Assembly: GCA_030549775.1 (NCBI GenBank)
Contig: CM060177.1
Location: 30,594,014 to 30,658,013 of the forward strand
Source: Tamarix chinensis
Taxonomy: Eukaryota; Streptophyta; Magnoliopsida; Caryophyllales; Tamaricaceae
Direction: 5' to 3'
DNA length: 64,000 bases
The translations under genes and the position numbers were made by a program. Positions 11,529 to 22,193 of this stretch are shown here, piece by piece. Each line of letters opens with the position of its first letter. The stretch's first letter is position 1. The notes below the pieces were generated by a model. The model saw only the letters and a program-made list of their open reading frames with translations, searched no databases and was not told the DNA's origin.

Positions 11529-12722
11529 ATGGATACTAGTGAGCTGATGGCTCCAGAGAAGGTGCAACCCCGACCCTTGGCTACTTCGTGGAAGGACTTG
11601 GTTGCAGGTAATCAATTTCCTCTGTAAGGATCATCTCTAACTTACGTCCCCCCTGATAGGGTTGGGGATAAGATTCAAGTTTCCTTACAGAAAGATAATG
11701 TGGAGAAGAACTGTCAAGACTGGCAATGGGCAGTGGTTGGCTACGTTATTGGGTTTCGACCAACCATGTCTCAAATGGTTGGGTATGTGAAGAGAAACTT
11801 GTCAGGGGTTAGAGAACCGAAGGTGTTGCTCCATGACCAAGGGTTTGTTGTTTTCAAATTTGATTCTCAAGAGGATAGAGATTGGGTGTTATCAAAACCA
11901 TATTGGTCTTTCTTCAATCGGTCGTTTATCCTTAAGGCATGGCATAGAAGATTTCAATTCTCTAAGGAAAAGTTTCAATTCATGCCTTTGTGGGTGAAGC
12001 TTGTTAACCTGCCTTTGGATTATTGGGATGTGGATTCCTTAAGTAGGATTGGAAGTGCTATTGGTAGGCCTCTTCATTTGGATGGGATAACTTCTGTTGG
12101 AGAAAGAATCTCCTTTGTCCGTATGTTAGTTGAAGTGGATATATCCAAGAAACTGGTTGATTATGTGGATTTAGTTGACCCTGATGGAGAAGTCCTGATT
12201 CAAAGAATTATATATGAATGGAGGCCTAGTTTCTTTAATGCTTGTCATGAGGCTGGACATTCTACTGATAAATGTAAGAAGGGATCCAGGATGCAGAATG
12301 ATGACCATGTTGTTCAGTCTGTCCCTAGTGCTGCAGGACAGTCAAAAGGGGAGAAAGGAGGTTCCTTCTAGCGAAAAGTTCCCTTGAGGCAAACAGGTTC
12401 TCAGAATTCAGGTCAGAAGGTAGATAAGGAGATAAGGCAGGTTGATCCCAATGTCCCTGGACCTAGCTCAAGTTTTGTTCCTCCTGACAGTGATTTTCAT
12501 TCTGGTAAGGATAAGGTTGTTGCTCCTGAAGAAGTGCAGACTCATTTTTCCAAGGGTATCAAGTCCTTAACCACTGTTTTCTCTAGGAATAGGTATGCTT
12601 GCTTATATTCCTCTGATGATATCCCTCAAGAGCATGCAGATCCTTTGGTCTCTCAGGGTTTTGACCCTGATATTCCTTTGGCTCCCCATCCAATTTCCCA
12701 TGATAGGAGCCTAGAATGTTAG
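11529..12722 (+). pseudogene. LINE ORF1 (DUF4283 and zinc-knuckle nucleic-acid-binding protein)
   Basis: This ORF1 would package the LINE RNA. The chosen start ATG at 11529 (MDTSELMAPEKVQP) is in frame with everything that follows, about 397 codons. Two in-frame stops break it: TAA at 11625-11627 and TAG at 12369-12371. The DUF4283-like domain covers residues 58-215 or so, with WAVVGYVIGFRPTMSQM, PYWSFFNRSFILKAW and FMPLWVKLVNLPLDYWD. A degenerate knuckle follows (CHEAGHSTDKCK, near 12241-12276; the first Cys of the usual CX2C pair reads NAC-H). After the second stop comes a polar Ser/Pro-rich tail. The end overlaps the ORF2 start by 23 bases. Confidence 0.9.
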
Positions 12723-15700
12723 AGGGCTTAATAAGCCCTATAAACAGAAGGAGTTTAAGCACTAGCTCTCAGTGCATAAAGTTTCCTTGTTTGGACTTTT
12801 GGAGAATAGAGTGAAAAGTGTGAATGCTAATGGTATTAATGACAAACTAGGAGCTCACTGGAGCATATTAGACAATTATGGCTCTCATCCAAATGGGAGA
12901 ATTTGGTGTCTCTGGGATAGTAGGGTTTGGGATGTCCAGCTCATCTTTTGTAATGAGCAAATTCTGCATATTTCAGTTTCTGTTGTTCAGTTTAGTTTGC
13001 ATTTCTTTGCTTCTTTTGTGTATGGTTTCAATACAGGTGTTGAAAGGAAAGCTCTCTGACAGGCTTTACAAGATTATCAGGTGGTTAATGATCCTTGGAT
13101 TATTTTGGGTGATTTCAATGTGGTTTTCCAATCTGCTGAGAAATTTCAAGGAAATGCCATTAATTGTCCTGATGTAATTGAAGCAGTTGGTTGTTGCAAC
13201 TCTGTCTTATTACATGACATTGTTTATTCATGCCTCAAATTCACTTGGTCTAATAGAAGTTTGGGAGATAATTTAATTATAGCCAAGTTGGATAGAATTC
13301 TGGTTAATATTCCCTGGTTATCCAAGTTTCCTCTGTCTTGTGCTCAATTTAAAGAGACTCTGTTTTCGAATCACAGTCCCTCTTTGGTATATTTGGATGT
13401 TTCTCCACCTTAGTTTAAAAGTTATTTTAAGTTCTATGACATGTGGACCTTGCATCCTCATTTCATTCCTCTGGTAGTTGAATGTTGGAAGAGTATGTCT
13501 CATACAAATATTTTCAAGATGTTCCAGATCAATATGCAGACTGTTAAGTCCAAGTTGAAAGTCTTTAATATATAAAACTTTGGAGACCTTTCTTCTAGGG
13601 TTCAAAAGGCTAGAGAGAAGTTGAAGAAAAGTCAAGAGGCCTTATATTTGAATCCTGCTAGTTTCTCTCTACAATAGGAAGAGAAATGTAATTTAAAATC
13701 TTATGAATTCCTAGCTTCTTGTGAGGAATGTTTTCTCAAGCAGAAGTCTGGGATTAAATGGCTGCAGTTAGGTGATTCAAACATTCATTATTTTTTTCTG
13801 TTATGAAGGCAAGACAGCAACATAGTTTCATCAGAAAGATACAGCTTGACACAGGACAGGTTTGTTGTGATAGTGATGCTATTGCACAAGATTTTGTGTC
13901 TTTCTACAAAGAGTTGCTGGGCCATAGAGGTGCTACTACAAGTTTGGTTTCAGAGGATGTGTTGAAATTGGGTCCTTCTCTATCTGTTCAGAACCAACAT
14001 GATTTGTTAAGACCCATTACTATGCATGAGGTTAAAGATGCTCTATGGTCTATGGGAAATCTCAAAGCACCAAGACCTGATGGTTTTACTATTGGGTTTT
14101 TCAAGGCTGCATGGAATGTGGTAGGAGGGGATTTGCAGCTGGTGATAAGAAGGTGTTTTCAAACAGCTTCTGTCCCATATTTTATGGGTCAGTCTAAGTT
14201 GTTCCTCATCCCAAAATATGTGAATGCTAGTAAGCTAGCTGATTTTCAACCTATTGGTTGCTGCAATGTGGTTTATAAGGTTTTGGCCAAGGTATTAGCT
14301 GGGAGGTTGCAATGTGTTTTACCTTCCATTATCCATCCATCACAATCAGGGTTTGTAAAGGGAAAAAGAATTGGGGATAATGTTCTTTTGGCTCATGAAT
14401 TATTGCATATGTATAATAGGAAGAACATTTCTCCTAGATGTATGCTGAAGATAGACATGAGGAAATCATATGATTCTGTGGATTGGACTTTCTTGGAAAG
14501 GGTCTTGTTAGGCCTTCATTTTCCTTTGCATTTTGTTAAGATTATTATGGCTTGTGTTTCTTCTGCATCTTATTCCTTGTCTATCAATAATGTATTGCAG
14601 ACCCCTTTTAAAGGAAAGAAAGGTCTTAGGCAGGGAGACCCTTTGTATTATTTTCTGTTTGTTATTGTCATGGAGTATCTTAGTAGGGCTTTCCGAACCT
14701 TATGGAGTAGGAATGAGTTTCAGGGACATCTTAAGTGTAAGAAGCTGAATATTATTAATTTGAGATTTGCTGATGATCTTTTGGTTTTCTGCAAAGTTGA
14801 TGTTGGTTCAGTGAAAGCAATCAAGGAGGTGTTAGATAATTTCTCATCTTGCTCAGGCCTCCATATTAGTCCAGCTAAGAGTGTGGTTTTCCTAGTTGGA
14901 GCTAAGATAATCAGAGTTTAAAGTAGGATATAAAATCTGTTCTTCCTTTTCAAGAAGGGTCTTTTCCTTTCAAATATTTGGGTGTCCCTCTTGATGCCTC
15001 CAGGCTTAAAGCTGCAGATATGTTGGAATTGGTTCATAAAATTTCTAGTCAAATGCAACATTAGGCTAAAAAGCTTCTGTCCTATGCTGGAAGGTTACAA
15101 CTCTTACAATCTGTAATCTCTGGTATTACTAATTATTGGAGTCAAATGTTCCTTCTCCCCAAGAAGATTATTCATAAAGTGGAGGCCCTGTGCAGAGCTT
15201 TCCTCTGGTTTGGAAAGGTTTCTCCTACTAAAAGAGCCCTAGTGGCATGGAGAGTGGTTTGTTTACCAAAGAAAGAAGGGGGTTTAGGCTTATTAGAGTT
15301 GTCTTCATGGAATATTGCAGCTGTGGGAAAGTTGTTGTGGCATTTATATCAGGATAAGGATGCTCTTTGGATTAAATGGGTGCATGCTTATTATATTAAA
15401 AGATAAGAGTTGATCTCTTGCAGCCTACCCTGACAGCTTCAGGGTTAATGCAGAAAAATTTTTCTTTCAGAGATGTCCTCCTTCCTGTTATCCAGCATTG
15501 GCAGAGTGACAAAGTGTATTCCATTGCTGAGGTTTATGATTCTATCAAATTTTCTGCACCTAAGGTGGTCTGAAGAAGATTTGTATGGTCCAATTTTGCA
15601 GCTCCCAAACATAAATTTATTTTATGGCTAACTGCCCAGTCCAAGCTACCCACTAAGGATTATATAAGCACCTTCCTACCTTCCATCAACCAGAGGTGTT

Positions 15701-16047
15701 GTTTTTGCTCTCAAAATGAATCGTTGATGCATATTTTATGTCAGCATGCATAATTGAAGAAAGTATGGTATGCTATAGGCAAGACTGGTGGTTTCAGAAT
15801 CAGGTATGGTTCCATTGCAAGGGTCTTTACCTCCTTGGCAAGAAGAAGACACATAAAGGATGGATTTTCCCAGTTTTATTCAAGTTTTTATGCTGTGGCA
15901 CTTTATGAGATTTGGAAAGCTAGGAATAATTGTATTTTCTCTAATAGAAATTGGGACTTGAAAGGGGTATCTTATAAGATTGATTTGACTATGTCATCCC
16001 TTTGCCTTCATTCTAGTCGAAAGGAAACGTTTGTTAGTTTGATATGA
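12700..16047 (+). pseudogene. LINE ORF2 (endonuclease, reverse transcriptase, zf-RVT)
   Basis: ORF2 nicks the target and copies the RNA. It starts at ATG 12700 (MIGA, then a TAG where the family has Trp, then NVRGLNKPYKQKEF). The AP-endonuclease-like domain spans about 12700-13400 (GLLENRVK, WIILGDFNVV, KLDRILVN, FSNHSP). RT spans about 13960-14900: KAPRPDG, SQSGFVKGKRIGDN, LKIDMRKSYDSVDW, GLRQGDPLYYFLF and the catalytic FADD near 14766. The later part includes PFKYLGVPLD, and a zf-RVT module near 15690-15750 (CCFCSQNESLMHILCQH). Damage includes W-to-stop changes (12712, 13058), stops near 13411 and 13575, a one-base loss in the T run at 13791-13797, and frame changes near 14920 and 15400. 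The FADD box itself is intact. Confidence 0.92.
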
Positions 16048-16119
16048 AGGGTAGATCACTTCTACAACTTCATTTGTACCTTATGATTTTGATATAATAT
16101 TCCAGTTTCTTTTTAAAAA

Positions 16120-16134
16120 AAGTACAAAATCTTT
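16120..16134. repeat. Target-site duplication of LINE, right copy
   Basis: This is an exact second copy of AAGTACAAAATCTTT (left copy 11473-11487). The two As at its start merge with the LINE's A tail, so the tail length is ambiguous by one or two bases. Confidence 0.92.
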
Positions 16135-19100
16135 TGCTCATAGTTTCTAATGATCTTCATGCTACATATCCTCTTTGTAGCTCTAAGATCCTTCATCTCA
16201 AACTCACTCTTCAGCATTTCCTTCATGTTATTATTATCAAACATATCTTTTGTTATAAAATGAATGGCATAAACATATAAAAAAATATATACAAAAGAGC
16301 CACCCTCCATCTCCTTCAAATACACACATCTATCATACTCACTCCTGAAGAAACCATGCTCAAGACTAAACTAATTAAATTGTTTATACCACTATCTAGG
16401 AGACTACTTTATACCATATAATAACCTCTTCAATAGGCACACATGATCACATATCCCTTTAACCACAAAACCATCAGGCTATCACATGTAAATCCTCTCC
16501 TTGAGCTTATTATGCAAAAATTCAGCTTTAACATCCAACTTCACAACTCAAAATCATGTATAGCCACAAGTGCAAGCAAAGTGTGAATAGAAGTATGTCT
16601 AAACACAGGAGAAAATACCTCATTATAGTTCATGCTTAGAATCTAAATGAATCCACATGCAACTAAATGAGCCTTTTATCTTAGTCTCTCAACCCCCGAA
16701 GCTCCTTGTTTTAACTAGCACACACACTTCCAATCAATAATATTTTTCTTCCTCAGTGCCTTTAGAAGTTCTCATGTCTGATTCTTCAATAAGGACTCCA
16801 TATCATACTCTATAGTAGTACCCCATTCAATAGAATTAATACTCTCAATATCCTTTGTGAATGATGTTGGCTCATGTACATCAACAACCGTCTCTACACT
16901 AGATAAAGCATTTCTAGCTAATTCTTCATAACTATACCTAACCGAAGGCTTGATAATCCTCTGTCATCTTCTTGGAGCAACTCCTCTTTGCTCTACCTTC
17001 TACCTATATCCACTAACTTCAGGGATAGTGGGTCTATCAAAAAGGTCTTTATCATCCAACTCAACCTCAACCTTCACTTGGACCAAAGTACTATCCCGCT
17101 CCACCTTCTTAGTGACACATTGACAAGGCATAGTTTTGTAAAGGAACACAGACTCATTGAAGGTAACATTTCTACTAGTTAAAAACTTGGATGCAGCTAG
17201 GTCCCATAACTTATACCCCTTCACTTTGGATGTAAAACCAAGAAAGACACACTTATTGACTATAGGCTCAAGTTTACCATCATTTACATAAACATCAGCA
17301 AGGAAACCAAAGATATGCAAATCAGAGTAATCAGTTAGCTTACTAGACTACAAATCCTCAAATATCTTCAAATACATGGAATAATTTGATGATCAGTCCA
17401 TCCAATTCATAAGTTATGTTTCCATATGAATGGCCTTAGCCCAAAAGTCTCTACCTATCCCTCCTTATGATAACATATAATATGCCTTCTCCAATAGGGT
17501 TTTGTTTATCCACTCAACAACCCCATTCTACTGTGTTTTTCCAATTCAGGTGTGGTGTCTCTATATCCCATGATCTTAGTAGAAATTAGTGAAAATCTGC
17601 TGAATAAACTCAAGATCATTATCTATTCTAAAACACTTAACCTGCTTCTCAGTCTACTTCTCTATCAAGGTTTTCCAACATTTGAAAACACCGAAAACAT
17701 CATTCTTATGCTTTAGGAAATAAACCCAAACCTTTGTAGAGAAGTCATCAATGAATGTGAGCAAGTATCGTGAACCACCATTGGAAACCACTCTTGCTGG
17801 ATCTTATAAATATGAATGGATATACTAAAGAGGCCCTCTCATACTATGATTAGTTGTTGAAAAGCTAACCTCTTATACTTACCAAATGTACAATGTTCAC
17901 AAAAGTCTATAGTACTTGTACTCTATCCATCCAGCAACCTCCTCTTAGAGAGCTCAATTAGAAATTTAACACTCTTGTATCCTAGTCTCGTGTCCCAAAT
18001 TATCTTAACATCTAAGTATAAAAACCTCAATGATGTCACAGTAGCTTTCACCACAACAGTAGGACCCACCAACTCATACAATATTTCAATTGCTTCCCTG
18101 TCATCTCCACCAAAGACCTTTTTGTAAATCTTAGAGTACCATCCTTGATAATACATTAGTATCCATTACAATCTAAGGAGCTCAAAAAGATGAGGTTTTT
18201 GGTCATCTTTAAAACATGTATCGTGTTAGACAGTATCTTGGCCACACCATCATGTATCTTCACCTTCACTATCCTAATCCTAATAACTTTACAAAAAGTG
18301 TCGAAATATTGTAAGATAAATCCACCCTGAGTCACCTCAAATATTTGAAACCAACTTCAGTTGGGACATATATGGTAAGACCACCTAGAATCCAAGGTCC
18401 ATCTATCATTGATTTTGTTTTGTCTATTAGTTCCCGACAACACATCTCCATCACTACCACCATGGGCAACTACAACATCATTCTTTGCACCAGATACAAG
18501 TCATAGTACTGGGCTTCCTAGTAGGAAAAAATTTCCTAATGTGCCCCTTCTTGTGACACCCATAACAAGTCACATTCTTCCGATAACTCTTCAACTTAGA
18601 TTTAGACTTCTTACGGTCACCAGACTCCTACTCATATGGCCTCCCCTAGCTACCAATCTCTCACTATGTGAGGCCCCATAATCACTGCTTCCAATCAACT
18701 AACTATCAATCAACTCTTGTTGTAGGAGATCAGATTTCACATCCTCAAAGAATAACTCGTCTTTCCCATATAAAATAGTTTCATAAAAATGTTTAAAACT
18801 TATGGGGAAATGACAAAACAATGTAATAGCCAAATCTTCATCATCTAATTTAACATCTATATTATGCAAATCCATAATTATTTAGTCAAATTCATCCAAA
18901 TGACTTTTCAATGATTGACCCTTACCTAGTTTCAGGTTATGAAGCCAACTCTTCAATAGTAGTTGATTTGCTAATGATTTTGTCATATAAAACGACTCTA
19001 ACTTTCATACCTAAGGCAATCACTTTTGATTCTTTTGCCACTTCCTACAATAACTCATTTGATAAAACAATTGTACGGTAGATAAGGCCTTCAAATCTAA

Positions 19101-19260
19101 TTTTTTCAAATCTCTCATCCGTCATCAATTCTAGTTTCTTCGAATGGTTGGATAAATCTTTTTCCAATCTTTTCCGCATCATTCATTTTCATAATCCAAA
19201 ATAGATGGATTGATTAAACTTTTCAATATCAACTATCCCGATAAACAAATCTTTTTTAGC
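16135..19260 (-). pseudogene. copia-2 gag, protease/integrase and N-terminal RT
   Basis: Read on the minus strand, the order is that of a Ty1/copia polyprotein. Gag lies near 19250-18700 (EVAKESKVIA, HNIDVKLDDEDLAITLF, FYETILYGKDEL), with a zinc knuckle CYGCHKKGHIRK near 18530-18575. The pre-integrase segment is near 17925-18060 (WDTRLGYKSVKFLIELSKR, then LLDG). Integrase is near 17450-17560 (VEWINKTLLEKAYYML), with its tail at 17000-17320 (PIVNKCVFLGFTSKVKGYKL, NVTFNES). RT is near 16130-16860 (LDVKAEFLHNKLKERIYM, then LLYGIK). Odd: the RT catalytic box reads YVYA instead of YVDD, in frame, within 16113-16325. Many stops and frameshifts are present. The LINE separates this from the RT end at 11472. 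Confidence 0.88.
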
Positions 19261-19264
19261 AATA

Positions 19265-19278
19265 TTGTTCTAATACCA
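19265..19278 (-). other. Primer-binding site of copia-2
   Basis: The minus strand reads TGGTATTAGAACAA three bases after the 5' LTR end. It is a one- or two-base variant of TGGTATCAGAGC, the complement of the 3' end of plant initiator-Met tRNA, and it would prime minus-strand DNA synthesis. Confidence 0.88.
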
Positions 19279-19281
19279 AAT

Positions 19282-19825
19282 TGTCGTGGAAATAGTGTGG
19301 ATTTAAAGAAATCCACACCAAAATTGGGATTAACAAAATTATGCACAATTGAGGATTCAAACACAAAATAGAATAATTAAGGAAAAAAGAGATCCTTATT
19401 CGTGCTCTTGTATAATTTTAGAATGATTAAACTAATCAAGTAATCAATTACACAAATCTACAATTCTCTTTGATAGGAGAATTCAATGGAGGAGGAGAAG
19501 AAGTTGGGACTCATGCCTCTCAATGGCTAATCTCTCAACATGCCTCTTTTTATAAAAGAAAAAAAATCCTACAGGATAAAATAACATGTTTTAAAAATAA
19601 GAAAAAATATGGTCCATGTTTAGGAAATACGAGACCCCATTATATATTTCCTCACTTTTGAATTTTACTTAAAACACATCAAAATTTCTATTAGAAACGT
19701 GGATCATGTTTATTAACATGGTACCCCTATTTTTCTTACATAAAACTTCATACTACACCAAACATCTCCAAAACATGCATGGACCAACACGATGTTATAT
19801 TATGCTCAAATACCCGGTCAAAACA
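19282..19825 (-). repeat. 5' LTR of copia-2
   Basis: This LTR matches 10036-10580 from TGTCGTGGAAATAGTGTGG to CCCGGTCA and has CA near the end (19820 or 19825). On the minus strand a TATA-like CTTTTATAAAAAGAGG lies near 19548-19562, which would be the promoter of the element. Confidence 0.88.
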
Positions 19826-19827
19826 CA

Positions 19828-21606
19828 TAAGATTCATTAAATATTTCTTGACTATTACCACGTTAATTACACATCTTATGAAGAAAAGTGAATTCAAGAG
19901 CGGAGAAGATGCCACTAAAGCCTTCAAGATATTTAAGGACAAGTTATGTAATGCACTGGTACTATCTTTTCCTAACTTTGATAAATTATTTGAGGTTACA
20001 TATGATGCTAGTGGGGTAGGGATATGAGTTGTACTCTCATAAAAAAAAGAGCCATTATATTTTTTAGTGAAAAATGAAATGGTGCTAAAAGGAATTATAC
20101 AACATATGACAAGGAATTATATGGAATCATAAGAAGCATGTAAAAATGGATTCATTATTTGATACCTAAGCCATTTTTTTTTACATTTGAATCATGAGGG
20201 TCTAAAATATTTGCATGGAAAAAAGAAGATTAGTTCTAGACATGTAAAATGGGTTAGTTTCTTATAATCATTCATGTTCTCTGTCAAACATTTTGATGGT
20301 AGAAAAGAATTTCATAGTAGATGTATTATCTAAAAGATCTATGATACTTGTTATGGTGGATTTTAAATTATTAGTTTCGAAATGTTGAAATAATTATGTG
20401 GAAAAGATGAAGATATCTTTGAAATTTCTAATGAATGTAAGAAAAATAATTGTTGTGGTAATTATGTGCTACAGGGTGACTTTCTTTTTAAACTTAATAA
20501 TTTGTGTACACCTCATTTTAGTGTATGTGATTTACTTGTTAAGGAAGTACATGATAGGGTATAGCTTGTCATTTTAATATTCATAAAATCATAGAAATAC
20601 TATAGGATAATTTCTATAGGCCACGAATGATTAAATTAGTACAAGCTATTATTAGAAGATGTGTGACTTATCAAAAGAGTAAGGTTTTCTTCCATAAAGG
20701 TTAGTATATTTCTTTACCAAGTATTTAGTTAACCATGGAAGAGTGTTAGAATGAAATTTATCTTAGATTTACCAAGGACGCAAAGGGGAAAGGATTATAT
20801 TATGGTGATAGTAGATAGGTTTTCTAAAATGGCACATTTCATTCCTTGTAATAAAAAAAATGATGCAGCTTATGTGGTAGATATTTCAAGGAGATAATAA
20901 TGTTACATGGTATTCCCAAAAGTATAGTGTCGAATAGAGATGTGAAATTTTTAAGTTACTTTTGGAAGACATTTTGGCATATGTTAGGCACTAAATTGTT
21001 GTTGAGTGCATCTCATTATCCATAAACTGATAGTCAAGTCAAAGTGACTAATAGATCTTGGAAACTTTACTAAGAGGGTTAGTTAATAAAATTACAGAGG
21101 GTTGGGATATAAAACTCTCACATGATGAATTTAAATACAATAGGAGTTCTTCTAGTACAACTCACTTGAGTCCATTTGAGGTTATCTATGGAGTTGATCC
21201 TTACTTACCTATTGATATATTGTTATTAAAAAAAGGTGATATTAAAAATTATGATTCTAAAGAAAGAATTGAATTCTTTAAAAAATTTTATGAACATATA
21301 AGGAATAATATTGAGAAATCTAATACTAAATACCAAAACCAAGCTAACAAAAATAGAACTATACCAATATTATCATCGGGAGACTTGTTATGGTTGCATT
21401 TAATAAAATAAAGATTTTCAAACTTAAAAGATAATAAAATAATGCCAAGAGTAGATGGACCTTTCAAAATATTAAGAAAAATTAGAAATAATGCTTATGA
21501 ATTAGAATTGTCAGAATCCTATGGAGGAGTTTCTAGGACTTTCAACATTGATAATTTATCTCTTTATTATATTGATGCTAAGTTGAGGATAAATTCTTCT
21601 TTATAA
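19828..21606 (+). pseudogene. Ty3/gypsy pol relic: RT end, RNase H, integrase, GPY/F-like tail
   Basis: This is the 3' half of a Ty3/gypsy pol. It opens with the end of RT (SEFKSGEDATKAFKIFKDKL, near 19885), the start of RNase H (LFEVTYDASGVGI, near 19985) and HEGLKYLHGKKKISSRHVKW near 20190-20260. The integrase zinc region is decayed (20500-20700). The integrase core appears at 20775-20885 ([20 protein letters not shown]), and an intact C-terminal frame at 21058-21411 includes SSSTTHLSPFEVIYGVDPYL. After one in-frame TAA the tail reads DGPFKILRKIRNNAYELEL, resembling the GPY/F module of chromovirus integrases. No chromodomain is seen before the stop at 21606. Gag, protease and most of RT are missing upstream. 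Confidence 0.85.
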
Positions 21607-21614
21607 GGGGGGAA
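21605..21614 (+). other. Polypurine tract of the gypsy element
   Basis: AAGGGGGGAA follows the pol stop directly and precedes a TG start, as expected for the plus-strand primer next to a 3' LTR. Confidence 0.7.
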
Positions 21615-22193
21615 TGATGTAGGAGCATAATGTTTCATTAAGAGATTCTTGTAAGTATTACATATGTTTGCAAGAAGAAAAATTCATTAATAATATCTAA
21701 TATGCATGACAATGACAATTCAAGGGTTATAAATTTATATAGGAGACAAAGATACAAGATATGAAGCTTGACTATTGATTATTTCATGTACTATCATGAT
21801 TAGGTTTTATGTAGCTTTAATATTTTATGTAAATTTTGTAATATATTGTTATTGTAATTGTAACTCATTATGTATACCATATGGATATGGGTTGGTTTAA
21901 CCTTTATATAATTAGGTTAGTTGATTTGGGCTTAGTTAAGGAGAGATATCCATGGTCTCATTGTCGTGTGTGTGTGTGTGTATGCCTTGTAAGTTTGATT
22001 GAGGAGAACAACCATAATGAAATCCAGCACTTAATGAACAAAGGAGAAAGAGTTGAACCTAGCTTTCTTTCTTCCTATCTCTCTCTTAAGTGAGGAGTGA
22101 ACTTTGGGAATATTTCTCTAGAAAAATTAGATATTTCTCTATAGAGGCGATTTTGATCTTGGAGTAGATCAAAATATCACTTTCGAATCAACA
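21615..22193 (+). repeat. Probable 3' LTR of the gypsy element
   Basis: The LTR would start TGATGTAGGAGCATAATG after the polypurine tract and end in GAATCAACA. This gives about 579 bp with TG...CA ends. It includes a (GT)n run at 21967-21981. The 5' partner is not in the window, so the end is an estimate. Confidence 0.5.

Larger units (their letters stand above)
11488..16119 (+). mobile_element. L1-type plant LINE, about 4.6 kb, inserted in copia-2
   Basis: This non-LTR retrotransposon has two overlapping ORFs and a short 3' tail ending TTTTTAAAAAA. It is bracketed by a perfect 15-bp target duplication, which proves insertion into the RT gene of copia-2. ORF1 (11529-12722) carries a DUF4283-like domain and a CCHC-like knuckle. 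ORF2 (12700-16047) carries an endonuclease, RT and zf-RVT module, with no RNase H seen. Base composition is richer in G and C than its neighbours, and decay is limited to a handful of stops and a few frameshifts. It is therefore younger than copia-2 and much younger than the LINE relic at 4.1 kb. The 5' end may be slightly truncated, since only about 40 bp precede the first ORF1 start. Confidence 0.93.
10036..19825 (-). mobile_element. Ty1/copia element copia-2, complete ends, LINE nested inside
   Basis: This is a complete-length Ty1/copia retrotransposon on the minus strand, about 5.15 kb once the nested LINE is removed. Its parts are a 5' LTR (19282-19825), a primer-binding site (19265-19278), gag-protease-integrase-RT (19260 down to 16135), the rest of RT and RNase H (11472 down to 10597), a polypurine tract (10581-10594) and a 3' LTR (10036-10580). 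The two LTRs are clearly related along their length, with many substitutions, so the insertion is old. The 5-bp flanks (ATATT on the left, CATAA on the right) do not match, and the neighbouring sequences are of two different elements, so an end may have been rearranged. Confidence 0.9.

Noticed and set aside
13318..13635. 105-codon minus-strand frame
   Set aside because: It is antisense to LINE ORF2 with no motif of its own.
14533..14748. 71-codon plus-strand frame inside LINE ORF2
   Set aside because: It is a shadow in another frame of the RT domain at 13803-14921.
10031..19830. Target-site duplication for copia-2
   Set aside because: Tried LTR ends at 10576/10580 and 19820/19825; no pair of 5-mers matches.
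21881..22093. 70-codon frame with a poly-Val/Cys stretch
   Set aside because: It lies in the probable gypsy LTR and the unusual residues come from the GT microsatellite.
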